Positions 21,013 through 32,500 of a stretch of DNA of 64,000 nucleotides are shown here, one piece after another. This DNA comes from Ixodes scapularis (Eukaryota; Arthropoda; Arachnida; Ixodida; Ixodidae): contig NW_024609938.1 of assembly GCF_016920785.2 (NCBI RefSeq), positions 186,000 to 249,999 on the forward strand, read 5' to 3'. The position numbers were made by a program, and so were the translations under genes. Every line of letters starts with the position of its first letter. Position 1 is the first letter of the stretch. A model generated the notes under the pieces. The model was given only the letters and a program-made list of their open reading frames with translations, was not told the origin of the DNA and searched no databases.

Positions 21013-22270
21013 AGCTTGTTAGTGGCTGTCTGAACCCAAGTAACGAGCACAATAAAGAGCGTCGACGTACTCTGATAGACAGAGTACGCAAAAGGCGTAA
21101 CACAAATTACAGGAACAGCCATTGGTGGACTCTTAGGGAATCCATTTGCGCCATTCTAGGGTAGCATCACGCACATTCTCCTTTGGAAAACGCTAAGACT
21201 GACCCTGTGACAAGGACAAAAAGAGGAAGCAAAAGAACAATCCAGAACTGAAAAGTAGATGGGTCAGCGTTTGCGTTTCGAAGGGGGACGTGCGTGGCGT
21301 TTCCAAGGGTCACGCTAGAGCATTCCCTAATGGACCTTCCTGTAATTTTTTTAAAGCTTTATATATTTGTCTTAAGAACCCGTTAAAGCTAAAGTTATCC
21401 GCTTTTTGCAGGTGCGTTGTACGGTCAGGGTGACATTGTTTATAGGGCTAATCGTAACGATCAGGTGGGCTAATGAAGTCAAATTTGTTCAATAACTTTT
21501 GGATCAGCGAAAATTGACATTAAGTGCTATAAGGAACTTGCTGAATTTAATCGAAAACCACCGAATGAATAACTTTTAGAAATACTTTGAGCACCAACGT
21601 GGAAAGCGTAACGACTCGTGCCGGAGATACAAGGCAATTACCATAATACGAGCCGGAAAAGTCGCGCAGACGCCTTATTGCACCAGAAGCCTTGCTCCTG
21701 CTGCACCAGTGGTGACTTTAGCGGACTACTGAGCTTCCCAAGCGCTTAAAATCTTTTTAAATTTAGTTATTTATTCGTTTTCGATGAGTTTTAGCAAGTC
21801 TCTAATTGCATCAATATGTTTAGTTCCACAAATTAAAAAAAAAAAAAGTTAGTTAACATGTTTTACCTAATAATCACAGGATCGTTACGATCAGCCCCCT
21901 ATACTATGTCTCTTGGCCGTATTACTCACCTGCACAAACCACATCAGTGTAGCTTTCACGGCATTTTTAAAACAAATTCGTAAATCTTAAAAAGAAACAG
22001 TATATAGTTTTTCGTTGCACGGCGAAAATAGTTCATATTCGGAAAGCAAGTCGTCTGCTTCTTGTGCACGGGTTCAATGACGTCAGAGCGGCGCCGAGTT
22101 CTGCTCTGCTCTGATTAGAAGTATAGTTGGTAGACCTCACTGTTAGCTTTCTCGAGGTCTGCCTACCATTTTTGTTTTCCAATCAGCGAAAAAGACCTCG
22201 GCGTTCTGGCACCATCGCAACCTCTGTGCAAGAAGCAGACAAACTTGCTCTCCGCATTGCCAAAACGACG
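21013..22270. other. No recognisable feature
   Basis: About 1.2 kb, AT-rich, with an A tract near 21834-21846. No gene supported. Confidence 0.45.
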
Positions 22271-22409
22271 CGAAAAATATATTATCGATTTAGCGGTTCA
22301 AGCTGGTTTGAACCTTTACTTTTACTCCCCGGAGCTGAACCGGAACTGAACTGAAAGCTGTGAACCCAAACCTGAACCGAACCGATAAAAATTACGGTTC
22401 GACACTCTG

Positions 22410-22821
22410 GCACGTAATACAATTCGGAGATGTATAATATGCTTTTCTACAGTACAGAATATAAAGTACGTTGACAGAGCCACATTTTGCGGTGTGCGTC
22501 TTAATAAATTCCCTCTAATATTTCTATTCTTTAGATGGATGGTGGTCACCCTAAGTGCAACGTAATGTTCCGAACACAGAATCGACGACGGTTACAAATG
22601 GAGGCTACAAAATTTAACCACTTTTACAGAGGAGCTCTTAAGGGTTAGTTTCCCCATGGTCGTGTCCCCCGCAAAGAAATGTCCACACAAAACTCTGGTT
22701 GCCGCATTCACTCATAGATGGCGGTAGCTGTCCAGAGTGTTGTGTTTGCCGGTTGTCCGCTTGCCGCCGTCGCTCATAGATCGCGGCAACACTTCTTCGG
22801 GGGAAGAAGGGCTGGAAAGAA
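22410..22821. other. No recognisable feature
   Basis: No gene supported. The sequence just upstream of 22822 becomes GC-rich, which could be promoter-like if the next exon is real. Confidence 0.4.
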
Positions 22822-22971
22822 ATGAGCGGCGAAGTGCGCAGCAGCGCGAACGGTTTCGTAATCGCCGCGAGGCCGCTATCGCCTAAAGTTCCACTGCCGT
22901 CGAGCGCTTCAGATTCCCCTGCGAAAAAAGAGCAGATCGCTCGCCTGGAAAGCCATCGCCGAGCGCAGAAG
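22822..22971 (+). CDS. Possible first coding exon of an unknown gene
   Basis: An ATG in good context (GAAAGAAATGAGC) opens a 50-codon frame: MSGEVRSSANGFVIAARPLS, a Ser/Pro segment, then PAKKEQIARLESHRRAQK. A consensus-like splice donor AG|GTACAG follows directly at 22972. The composition is higher in GC than the flanks and codons look natural. No later exon was found in the window and the family is not recognised. It could be chance. Confidence 0.3.
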
Positions 22972-23804
22972 GTACAGCTCCGCTGCTCTTCCTTCTCCAC
23001 GAAAGTAGAAAGGCTGAAAGTTTCTAAATGCCATCGGGAACTGAGATATTCATGAATCAAATTCCGCGCTTTTGTGAGATGCTTTTAGAAATAGACAAAA
23101 AAACTTCGGTCCCTAATGACTCGTGGAAAAGTATAGTTCACCGACTTTCGTTTGATTGCCTGTGGAGTTATGTTCTCTTAAATGGTCGTCTTTCGGGTGT
23201 ATACCCTTTTGAAACTTTTGCAATTGGCACTTTAGATTTCTACATTGTAAAAACGAAATCACAGCAAGGGATAAAAAATATATAATTAATAACTTTACGA
23301 CTTTTAATACTCACGAGCTTTTTTGCCAGAATGTGGGTCTTGAGTTTCTTTATTGGACCAGTCTGTTAAAGATCCTGCAAAATTTAAAGTAGTGCATTTT
23401 GATGTCCTCTTCCAGAGGCTGTGTTTCTCAAGACGATTGCAAAGTTTCTGTGTAACGTACCGTTCAGCAGAAGCAACATGGAGAGTACAGATGCCCCCAT
23501 GATGAATCACGAAGTAAAATATACGGGCTGAAATCGGAAAAAAATGTCGAGTTGATTTTGTTTGTTTTTAAACTAACGGTTATTGAATTTGAAATTGCTA
23601 ACCATTCAACAAAACTTAACGTTAAAGTCCTTCGTCCAGATTACCCCGGCAGCACTAGGTATATTATAGCAGGGGAAAAGGCGAATACAGTTGCTTAAAA
23701 TATTCACCCAATTCCCATATACAAAGAATGAACCAGCAAAGACCAAAAACACATTGCGCTAGCTAAGCCAAATCACCATACTCTAAAAACAAAACACACA
23801 CATT
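22972..23804. other. No recognisable feature
   Basis: AT-rich. The frame at 23028-23285 is unrecognised. Nothing else seen. Confidence 0.5.
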
Positions 23805-23940
23805 CATTTCGACAAAACCCCTAGACTGGGACAAAAAGGGACGGACAAACACAAAGTCTTTGACGGACAAACACAAAGTCTTTGAGACTTTGTGTTTGTC
23901 CGTCCCTTTTTGTCCCAGTCTCGGGGTTTTTGTCGAAATG
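23805..23940. repeat. 136-bp foldback with internal 22-bp duplication
   Basis: Arms contain ATTTCGACAAAA, GACTGGGACAAAAAGGGACG and GACAAACACAAAGTCT and pair almost perfectly. At the centre, a 22-bp unit ACGGACAAACACAAAGTCTTTG is repeated, so one arm is present twice. It may be a very small foldback element. No target duplication identified. Confidence 0.8.
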
Positions 23941-24590
23941 TTTAACCACCACCAGCTTGTTTGCGCCCTTACCTTTTGTTCACACACATTCACACACACA
24001 AAAAGAAATTTGTTTATCGGTAGAAGCTTGTGAAAAGTTATTCAACGGTCAATAGGGCCGTACCTAAGAACCGCCTTTGTTTCCTAACCCGGCTCTCCAC
24101 GTGGGTGGATAGCCTTGATTGTTGAGAGTATCCACCTCAATCCATAGATAGCTATTAAATCGGGGACACCCCCTGCAAGGGTTGGTCGCAAGTGCGCATG
24201 CACCGCCTTGTCGCGTAGGGAGGAGGAAAAGCCGCTTGAAGACGACCAACGCGTTCGTCACCCCTCGCAGCTCGCATTGCAAACGCGGCCCGTAGACGAT
24301 GTGACCCCGACGGAGCTGTGGGACACACTCTGTGCTCTCTACGCGTGGGTAAGCGCGTCATCACGTGGATCGACGTCCTATTGGTCCAACGAACACGTAG
24401 CTCCCACTGGCCTGTTTGTATGAGGGTGAAGGAACTATAATATAACTCTCATTTTGATCATCACGGCGACCTTTACTTTAAGTTCCATAATGAATGAAAT
24501 GCAGATTTCAGGAGCGATTGTTCCCATAGTTAAGGTCTCGAGCCGCAGAAAATCCGTCGTCGGCGTCACTGGGACCGGAAAATCTTGAGT
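23941..24590. other. No recognisable feature
   Basis: A short CACACA tract near 23984-24000 and otherwise unremarkable sequence. Overlapping frames at 24064-24423 are GC-rich shadows. Confidence 0.45.
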
Positions 24591-24662
24591 GGTCGATAGG
24601 GCCATGACGTCACAGCCACGCGTGACGTCATACGTTTTTGTGACGCCATGACCCTATCGACC
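24591..24662. repeat. 72-bp foldback with 23-bp arms
   Basis: GGTCGATAGGGCCATGACG and its continuation pair with GTGACGCCATGACCCTATCG, with two mismatches. The loop holds two further TGACGTCA-like sites. It shares GACCCTATCGACC with 4657-4670. Confidence 0.7.
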
Positions 24663-24819
24663 CGCTAAACGGGGTGCACGTCACGTCACACGTGACGCTA
24701 CCAACTAGACCACGCACACACACTTGCACGGGTTGGGAAGGAGCGCGGGTTTATATGAAAAGACTTTGGAAACGGGCCCCGATAACGGCATCGCGTTCCG
24801 CTCCTAAAGGCGAAGCTTA

Positions 24820-24960
24820 AGCGTCTCTTAATTTCCATTGCGAAAGCATTAATAATCCTATGGAGCGCAGCCGGCGTTGGCTGTGACCGCAAAAAACAGA
24901 TATCTAAATAAACGGCAGTTAAAATGGCTGCTACGTGTTTCGATTGGCTGCGACGCGTCA
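24820..24960 (+). repeat. Dispersed repeat related to 2690-2905
   Basis: Contains GCGCAGCCGGCGTTGGCTG, TGACCGCAAAAAACAG and GGCAGTTAAAATGGCTGC, in the same order as at 2690-2905. Confidence 0.55.
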
Positions 24961-25249
24961 TATCAGATGCTTCGTCACGGAAGTCGGCAAGGCGCTCAGG
25001 ATCAGAGCGGCCGCACCTCAGAAAAAACGCAAAACACAAAAAGCACAGTAACTCAGATGCAGCGTCACGGAAGGCGTGGGGCCGGCGGAGTTCGCAGCGC
25101 CTGCGCATTACAGGGAACGTGATGCCACTGCCAGAGCGCCGTGTGCGATGGCGCGGTGCTAGTAGCGAAGTCGCGCGGTGCTTGTAGGAATCCACTGCGT
25201 GTAGAAATGATTTCTCATTTCTTCACTTAAGCAGTATTAAATGTCCTCC
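24961..25249. other. GC-rich stretch, no supported gene
   Basis: Open frames on both strands (24698-25195 minus, 24877-25187 plus) overlap and have no recognisable domain, so they are probably compositional. Confidence 0.4.
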
Positions 25250-25790
25250 TGTAACTTTAGAGCGCAACTCTTAGACGCCCGTTTCCGCATTTTTTGGCGT
25301 CGCCGTGAGCCGTCGGTGTCTCCGTCGGCGTAGCCGCCATGCTAAATTTAGCACGCATCTGAATTGGTGTTGAGGTCCCGTCAAATTATTTTTTCCGCTA
25401 AATCTATGAGAGAAACGGAATTTGTTCATGGGGCACGGAGTCACTGACGTCATTTTCCCCACTAAATTTAGCAAGGAAAAGGGTAAAAAAAAACGGGAAA
25501 ATTTAGTGGAGAAAATTTCCCCGCTAAATTTAGCGGGTTAAGTTTCGCCGCTGAATTTAGCCGGGAAATTCACGTCACGTGATCTTAACACCAATTCAGT
25601 TACACCGCTAAATTTAGCAAGAAAAGTGACGTCACACGACTTCGTGCCACGTCACCTTTCAACAAATTCACCGGGAGGAGGAGGAGGAGGAGAGTAAAAG
25701 GGGAGGCAGGAGGAGGAGGGTCATACCCTCCCATCCTTCTGAAAATCTACTCTCTAGTTTCGCATTGCAGAGATTAGTAAAAGTCTAATA
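25250..25790 (-). repeat. Dispersed composite repeat, inverted partner of 18030-18510
   Basis: In reverse complement it contains GCGAAACTAGAGAG, GGGAGGGTATGACCCTCC, a CTCCTCC tract, several CTAAATTTAGC palindromes, GACGTCAC and GAGTTGCGCTCTAAAG. This is the same block order as 18030-18510, but with more palindrome units. Confidence 0.65.
25380..25640. repeat. Array of CGCTAAATTTAGCGG palindromes
   Basis: At least six imperfect copies of a palindrome around CTAAATTTAG, most with flanking CCCC or GGGG, are separated by TGACGTCA-type motifs (for example ACGTCACGTGA and GTGACGTCACACG). Similar units recur at 6300-6393, 17343-17470, 18240-18440 and 26020-26540. Confidence 0.75.
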
Positions 25791-26540
25791 TTTTTTAAAT
25801 AAATTTAGGGAAACTTAATTTCTGTGTCCCATGAAGAGGAAGGGGGATGGAAAGGAAGTGCATTGTAGGAGGGGAATGAAGAGAGAACAAGGAAGGGGAG
25901 GGAGGGGAAGGGAAGTGAAACAGGTGGAATAAGAGAGGCACTGTAGGAGGTTAAGGAGAGGAATTGTAGGGAGGGAGGGGGAAGGAGAGATAAATAGAAC
26001 GAGGGAATCGGTGCGTCACATCACGCATATTTCCCCGCTATATTCAGTGGGGAAACATTCGGTGTGACCCACGATCAATGAGGGGTAAGGGAAAGAGAGA
26101 GGGGGAGGGAAGGATGGGAAGGAAAAGGGTGGGGAGGGAAAGAGTATGTAATTGAACATACATGGCAAGCGAGGGGAGAGAAGGCAGGTGCTCAGGACAC
26201 TCTACAGCCGGGGGTATCTGGAGAGGAAGGGAGGGGAAGTAAGGAGACAAATAGGGATAAGGAATTGGTGTGTCATGTGAGGTATATTTTCCCGCTCGAT
26301 TTAACAGGGAAATTCAAATGGTGCGGATGTCCCATGACGTAGATTTTGAAGCTGAATCTTCGTGGAAACTCAATTTGTGTTTAAGTTGTAAGACGTAAAT
26401 TTTTCGCTAAATTTAGGAGGGAAACTGAATCAACGAATGTTTCACGTAACGTCAATTTCCCTAATCTGCTTAAGTCACATGAAGCTGGGTTCCGTGACGT
26501 CAATTTTTCCCGCTAAATTAAACGGGCAATGCACGGACTG
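25791..26540. repeat. Purine-rich (GGGA/GGAAG) tract with palindrome units
   Basis: Long stretches of AGGGGAGGGAAG type on the plus strand alternate with TTTCCCCGCTATATTCAGTGG-like palindromes near 26030, 26290, 26405 and 26505. Low complexity makes open frames here meaningless. Confidence 0.6.
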
Positions 26541-26940
26541 ACCTATGGATGGACAAACAAAATGTTGGTATTCGAGGGTTCCGTTGCAAAGTATTTTGTG
26601 CCTTAAAAGTAATTCTTCGTGAAATCAAAAACAACAAACTGAACCTTGATAATATTCATGATTTATTCCTCAAATGCTGACTCCGTAATGTACCTGAAAA
26701 AAAAACGAAACAAACAAAAACACGCGATGAACGCTTTGCTGAGAGAGTGGGGCCCGTACTGAGGCGGACGGTCGGGACTGCGAAGCTTCAAAATGACGCC
26801 GTACCTCTGACAGTGTGCGCAGCCGCCGAGATATCGCGCTCATAATGCAAAAGGTCTACAGCAATCGTTGTGACCATGATCACCTCGGCAGTTATTGCCA
26901 ATAAAAATCCATTTTCTTTTTCTCGTTTATATGCTATATG
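26541..26940. other. No recognisable feature
   Basis: No gene supported. The last 8 bp (GCTATATG) form the left target duplication of the next element. Confidence 0.5.
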
Positions 26941-27815
26941 TAGGGCTCCGTGTTTTCGGATAAATCCGGAAAAGTCCGAAAAACACCCGCCGGTAAAATT
27001 TTGGTCAATTCGGACTCAACTGATAAACTCCAAAAATTAAGTTTCAGTGCCCCCCTCCCCCGCCCCCCCCCCCCCCCCCCCCCCGCCCCAACAAATAAAA
27101 AAGATAGCTTTTTATTTTTTTTTTCAGGTTTGATCAGCACATAGTCAATGGTCCTGGGAAAATGGCACCATAATTCTCTTGAAAATTTCGGACCGTTGTC
27201 AAAGGGGTCTTGCTGCTTGTCTCTTCAGGGCTGATTCAGGACAACAGATCGTTCCTTGTACATTCGGGCAACGACAAAAGCCACTCTTTTGGTTTCCAGT
27301 TTGGGCCATGCGATTTGGGATTTAGTGAAAGGAAAGGGCATGTTTCAGTAACAGTGAAAGCTAGGGACAGTAGAGATTGTTTAAAATTTGAAAGAGAGGC
27401 AGTCCAAGCTCTGTATTATCTCCTTAACCACTCCACCTCGCGCGGCCGCGGGCTAGATTGATGGAATAGTATGAGACGACTGCGAGCTTCCTAGCGACTA
27501 CCTCCGGGAGTTCATTGATTTTACGGTATCGGCGTTTATCGAAGCGCCTTTTGTGTGTGAGTTTTGTCGTGGAGAAATTAGTATTGCCTATGGCAATGGC
27601 AACAATGCCAAATTTAACTGAAGATATTTCAATTGATACAAGCGCGTTTTATTTATTTTAATAGAAAACACAGCGAAATTAAACTCCGAATTTTGAAGAA
27701 TTGGGAATAAAAAAGATATAAACTCCAATAAACTCCGAATCTTCGGCAAGTAATAAACTCCGAAAAACACCCTCCGAATTGGACGAAAAATAAACTCCGA
27801 AAACACGGAGCCCTA
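26941..27815. mobile_element. hAT-like MITE with TAGGGCTCCGTG ends
   Basis: 20-bp perfect terminal inverted repeats TAGGGCTCCGTGTTTTCGGA are flanked by an 8-bp duplication, GCTATATG at 26933 and GCCATATG at 27816 (one mismatch). Eight-base duplications with TAGGG or CAGGG ends are typical of hAT elements. AAACTCCGAA-type repeats fill both subterminal regions. A C/G homopolymer near 27060-27090 lies inside. No transposase reading frame was seen, so this 875-bp copy is nonautonomous. Confidence 0.75.
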
Positions 27816-27849
27816 GCCATATGATACATTACTCAAGGTGCTTGGATTA

Positions 27850-28410
27850 AACCAGGTGTTGTAGGCATTACCGAAAAAAAGTAATGAAATACGTTACCCG
27901 TTACTTCCCAATAGAAGTAACGCGTTACCGTCCTAGCTTGTTTAAAATAAAAGGAACACATTACCAATAACGAGAAATCCATCTTATTTTTGCTTTACTT
28001 TTTGAATGTGTATTAACATGTTCTACTGTTTTGACGTCACAGGTATACATAAACGCCATATTACAAGAAACCTTATGTTCATGCCGAAACTGAACATAAT
28101 CACTTTATATTTTTTTTACGGTTTCATCTAAACATTTACAAGAAAAACGCAAAAAACTACACAAAGAATCCTCAGAAATTTGCATGGCTAGCCGCCTATG
28201 AAGACGAAAAAAAATCAAGTGTTATTTATTTAAATATTGGAAGGAAAACAATAACGAGTAAATGAACTGCCTGACTCCAAATAAGTAACATGAGTGCGTT
28301 ACTCTTTACTGTTCGAAAAAATAACGAGTGGGTTACACGTTAGCAAAAAAAAGTAAAGCGTTACCAGTAACGCGGCGGTAACGCCGCTACCGCCATAACT
28401 GATTAAAGTA
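27850..28410. mobile_element. MITE-like element rich in GTAACG motifs
   Basis: Both ends carry clusters of GTAACG or CGTTAC (for example AAGTAACGCGTTACC at 27905 and ACCAGTAACGCGGCGG at 28360) in inverted arrangement around an AT-rich interior. It resembles known foldback MITEs with this motif. The precise ends and target duplication could not be fixed. Confidence 0.5.
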
Positions 28411-28646
28411 ACGCAAGATAACTGAACGTTAAAAAAGTAAACTTCCGATGGAGCCAGGGTAGAGTTCCGATACCTCCCCCGATAACAATACGATGCACGC
28501 CCAAAGGCGGACTATCGGGTATCGCTATCGGAGTTAACGAAAATGGCGTGCTTCTCTGCGTGATTGGTTGAACCGGCAAAAGCAAACCCTCGACGCTTTT
28601 GATTGGCTCTCTGGCTGCTGCCACCGACCAAGTTCAGTGGCTTTCA

Positions 28647-28741
28647 ACGTACGGGTTGCTATGGCAACAACTGTGTCGGCTCCAACAAGACTGCGTTTTA
28701 CAACTCTATTGTAGTAGACTGGATCGGGAGGCAATACACCA
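28647..28741 (+). repeat. Inverted repeat partner of 29418-29514
   Basis: CGTACGGGTTGCTATGGC, TGTCGGCTCCAACAA and TGTAGTAGACTGGATCGG match the reverse complement of 29418-29514 at about 75%. The 680-bp spacer includes an unrecognised minus-strand frame (28774-29064). Confidence 0.6.
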
Positions 28742-29417
28742 GGCAATACTCGCGAGTCTATGGGAGGAACACATCAAAGTAGGTATGTTGAAGCTTGTAC
28801 GCTGAGCTCAAAGGCGAGGATTTTATTATGTGCTGCGATCATTATGGCGGGTGTTTGAAGACTCAATCGGTATTTGTCAAGCATTGAAACGACGATTAAA
28901 AAATCAAACGTGCCAGAGCACCCACGCCCGATCTGGCAAGCTTGCTCTCTTAGTGAAGTAAACAAAGAAACTAGCCTTGAATAAAACCGTCCGCGGGGAA
29001 GTTCACAAGTTTTTAAACGTCGAAAAAGTTCCACCTTGGCAACGGATTTCCTTGAGTGAGCCAATTACACGTAGCAAAGCCTTCGAGCTTGTCGTCTGCT
29101 AAACCCAACTCGTCGATACCGATTCCGTGGCTAGTATGTAACTCTTTTCTCAGTGAGCTGGACTACATGTTTCGCACAGAGGAGTCCCTCTTGATCACAA
29201 GACATTTAATTGTAAAAACTATAAGGGTTGTGGATTTTAGTGTTTGTACACGAGCTATTTGACTGGCTTCCCGAAAAGCAGCCAAATGTTTTAGTGTTGA
29301 TATCAGCATAGAAATGACAAAAACAGCACTATTTCTCGTCTTTTCTATATAGTTCCATGCATTAGCTGGTGTCAAGTGATGACTGCCGGTGGTGCCATAC
29401 GACCCCAGCAAGACAAG
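28742..29417 (-). other. Spacer between inverted repeats, unknown ORFs
   Basis: Minus-strand frames 28774-29064 (96 codons, MAHSRKSVAKVELFRRLKT) and 29163-29564 (133 codons, partly in the right arm) are unrecognised. The second frame has an in-frame arm sequence TYLYCSRLDSGSRLVLLGSY, so the repeat may derive from a coding region. Confidence 0.25.
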
Positions 29418-29514
29418 CCTCGATCCGCTATCCAACCTACTACAATAAAGATAAGTGTTTTTCAAACGTTTTGTTGCAGCCGACGCAGCTGTTGTCATAA
29501 CAACCCGTACATCG
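29418..29514 (-). repeat. Inverted repeat partner of 28647-28741
   Basis: Reverse complement contains TGTACGGGTTGTTATGAC, TGCGTCGGCTGCAACAA and TTGTAGTAGGTTGGAT. Confidence 0.6.
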
Positions 29515-32500
29515 CAAGCCGCTGCAGTCGCCCTCGGGGAGAATAACGCAAGTGTGTGAATCAACCGTTATAAAGAAGGTCGTTGTACTTACTAAACATA
29601 GGATAGTAAATGCTGTAACATATGTTACTAACCATTTATTAACTGCAATCAGTAGTGGGTGTATTAAGAAAATGCACTAACCAAGGAAGTTTGTAACCGC
29701 TCTTTTCTTCTTCAGCTGGCGCCGCCCAACTCGAGAGGTATTAAACATGTGGCCGTAGAAACCACCAAAATCAAAAATGCCGAAATATATATATATTTTT
29801 TTTTTGCTCGCACGGCTGAAGCTTGTAGGCATTGCATCTCATACACGTAATGCTAAACACACATTGCACGAATCATTTATTTTTTCGAAATATCTCGTAG
29901 ATGGAACACATCCACATCCCACGCCCATTATGGAGAGAATGTGTTGCTTTACCGCCTTTTACGCCTGCTGTTTATGAGGCGCGCATTTCCTCGGAAATTA
30001 CTTAAGTCATTTATAATTTTAAAATAATATATATTTTTTTACTAATGTCATTCATGAAAACTGATTCTTAAGGGTCGAAGCGATGTATATCTTACCGAAA
30101 AGGAAACAAAGCCACTGTCAACATTTCCGACACTCGATATAACAAACTGATCATCTGTGCTTCTTAGCGGCCATTTCTTTTTGCTTTTCCTCATATCGAC
30201 GCATCAAGAGTAATAAAGATTACCAGCTAGACTGTTTTGAATTGCAATAATTATTATCTACACTTAGCTCGTAAACACCTCAGTTACTACCCAAGGCTGC
30301 GGTGATGTGGCAAGGAGCTAGTAGAACGGTAGTAAGAAACATAGAGGGGTAACAGCTGCTGCATTTGCTCACTTTTTGCTTAATTACTCGAGAGTGGTTA
30401 AGTGTGCATTCCTAAGAACGCACATTGAACCACACTGGAGACTGTAACGAATGGAGACATTTGCCTTCCCTTCTCCAAAAAGTTAATAAAAATGCCTGAA
30501 ATATAGAGAAGGGAAACTACTTTCCCCGCCCCCCCTAGCCCCCTCCCCTTCACGCCACCCCCCTTCCCCAGTACCACTGTGCATATGCTTAAAATGCTTA
30601 TCTTTGATCAAACGCTGTATAGTTACTTCCAAACTTAGATATATGTTTTTTTTCCCTCCCGATATTTTCTAACTTAAGCTAGACATGGTTCTAACACGAC
30701 CATTCTAGATGGCTCACCTTTGCCTGCTGGATCTAAAATTACATTAGTAAGACAGTAAGAGCATAGTGATATCGTTATAATTGTAGGAAGGAAGCTTGCA
30801 TTGACTATAGCACAAAAGAAGTCTTGCGAGGAACGCTTCGAAAAGTCGCTATTGATCAAATCCAAAAATACGCCTCGGTTCAATTCTACGAGTAGCGTCC
30901 TTATTCTCTCGGAAACCTTTTCCAACTACAATTAATGCTTATTCCTTGCTCGTCCCGCTGAGACGGATGAAACAACGGCGTTTTCTCTAGCGCGAATTGC
31001 GCATTTCAAAAGGAAACAAAGGAGCGGGAGAAATTGAGTTTCACGAAATCGCGTTTGGAAAAAGCGATTGGCTAAAACCAACCACATAGGAAAGTTTCGG
31101 GATTTCCCTATCGCACTAACTCCTAAAGTTCCAGGCAAATTTTGGAACTTAAGACAAATAATCTTTTTTGTGTCAGGTTGCATGCTTTTTCGTAATGAAC
31201 TTTCGTTTCCTTTCAATAGATCTTGGATCGCGTGATAATGAAGACGCCTTTAGCAAAAATCCTATTGTGGACGAGTCTCCGTGGCATCGATGACGTGGAG
31301 CAGGGTTCCTTTTTGCTCCACGTCAGCTTCGTATCCTTCTACTGATTTATTTAGACATTCACCTTAGTGTCTAAAAGCGTTAAAATTGGAAGTTGATCAA
31401 TAAATAATTGTGGAAGTATGAAATGATGTGCGCTTGTGCATTTTGTAGAATGCCCTATTCTTTTGTTCTCATATCCAAGATTAGAATATGCACGAAGTTT
31501 TTATATTTTAATGCTATAGTATTCTTTGCGATACTTCCACAAATTTCTATCTATCTTGAATCGGGCCTCGAATACTTTTCTTGCTAAATTTGGCGCTATT
31601 TGGCAGCTGCCGAGAAAACGTGGAAAATCGACACCACGTGACGTCAATTTTCCACCACCTTTTTGTTCGTTTCTCCGTGTGTGTCCTTCAAACGTGCAGC
31701 AAGCATTTTAACAAACATGTCTACACCCTCACTATAATTACAAACAGAGAGGTAGAATTTCTAACACCATAGATCACTAAATTTCTGAAACCTCGTCGCG
31801 AAGCTAGTGCTTTTTAAACTCTTAAATTGCTAGTGCATTTTTGTGTGGGACTGTCAAAATCAATATTTATGCACCCTCATTATCACTTACACTAAAAGAT
31901 GTTGAATTCCTAACACCAGAGATAACCAGATTACTGATACCTCGTCGTGACGCCTGTGCTTTTTAAACTTCTAAATATATTGAACATTTCTCTTTCCTTT
32001 AAACATTTTCTCCTTACCTTTTTCGAGGATGTTGAAAACATTAGGGGGGGAGGGGAGAAGGGACGTTATTCTTTGTATAATTTTATGTTGCTGCCCACTG
32101 AAAGAAGTCCTGTTTCCGTCCCCGGCTTCGCTTATTTACACTTTCATCTATTCGTAGACAATCATCCCTGCCGTTTCTACAATTTTGCCACGATCATGAA
32201 TTTGCTGCCCTCCAATTTTTTTTCATTGGTTGGAGGTTTCGATAGTATTACAACAGCAATGAATCAAGATAATTGCGTGTAAACTGAAAATAACCTTTTG
32301 AATACTGCTATTCATTTTTAGGTCTACGTCTTTAGTTAATACCAAAAGATGGGCTAGTTGGTACATTGCAGTGTTGCGGAATGAACGCCCCTATTCCATT
32401 CCAATCCCATTCTGGGGAATTTGAGTTTTCGATAATTTGATTCCTTTTAACTCCCAAAAATGGGGACACCGGGCCCATTCCCACTTCTGGAGTGGCTGGA

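Larger units (their letters stand above)
18914..22409 (-). mobile_element. hAT-like element with long GGTTCGGTTCAGG terminal repeats
   Basis: Terminal regions of about 120 bp are inverted copies of each other and share TCGGTTCGGTTCAGG, GGTTCAGCTCCGG and AATTCAAACC-like blocks. The right end in element orientation begins CAGAGTGTCGAACCG, a hAT-type terminus. The left terminus is eroded, so its exact start and the target duplication could not be fixed. Inside lie a near-identical inverted repeat (19216-19998), a minus-strand fragment that may be a BED-type zinc finger (20099-20404) and another related terminus ending at 20489. It is therefore a composite or rearranged copy. Confidence 0.55.

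Noticed and set aside
27050..27095. G-quadruplex or regulatory C/G tract
   Set aside because: A plain homopolymer in a MITE. Its length is likely to vary or to be a sequencing artefact, so no function is claimed.
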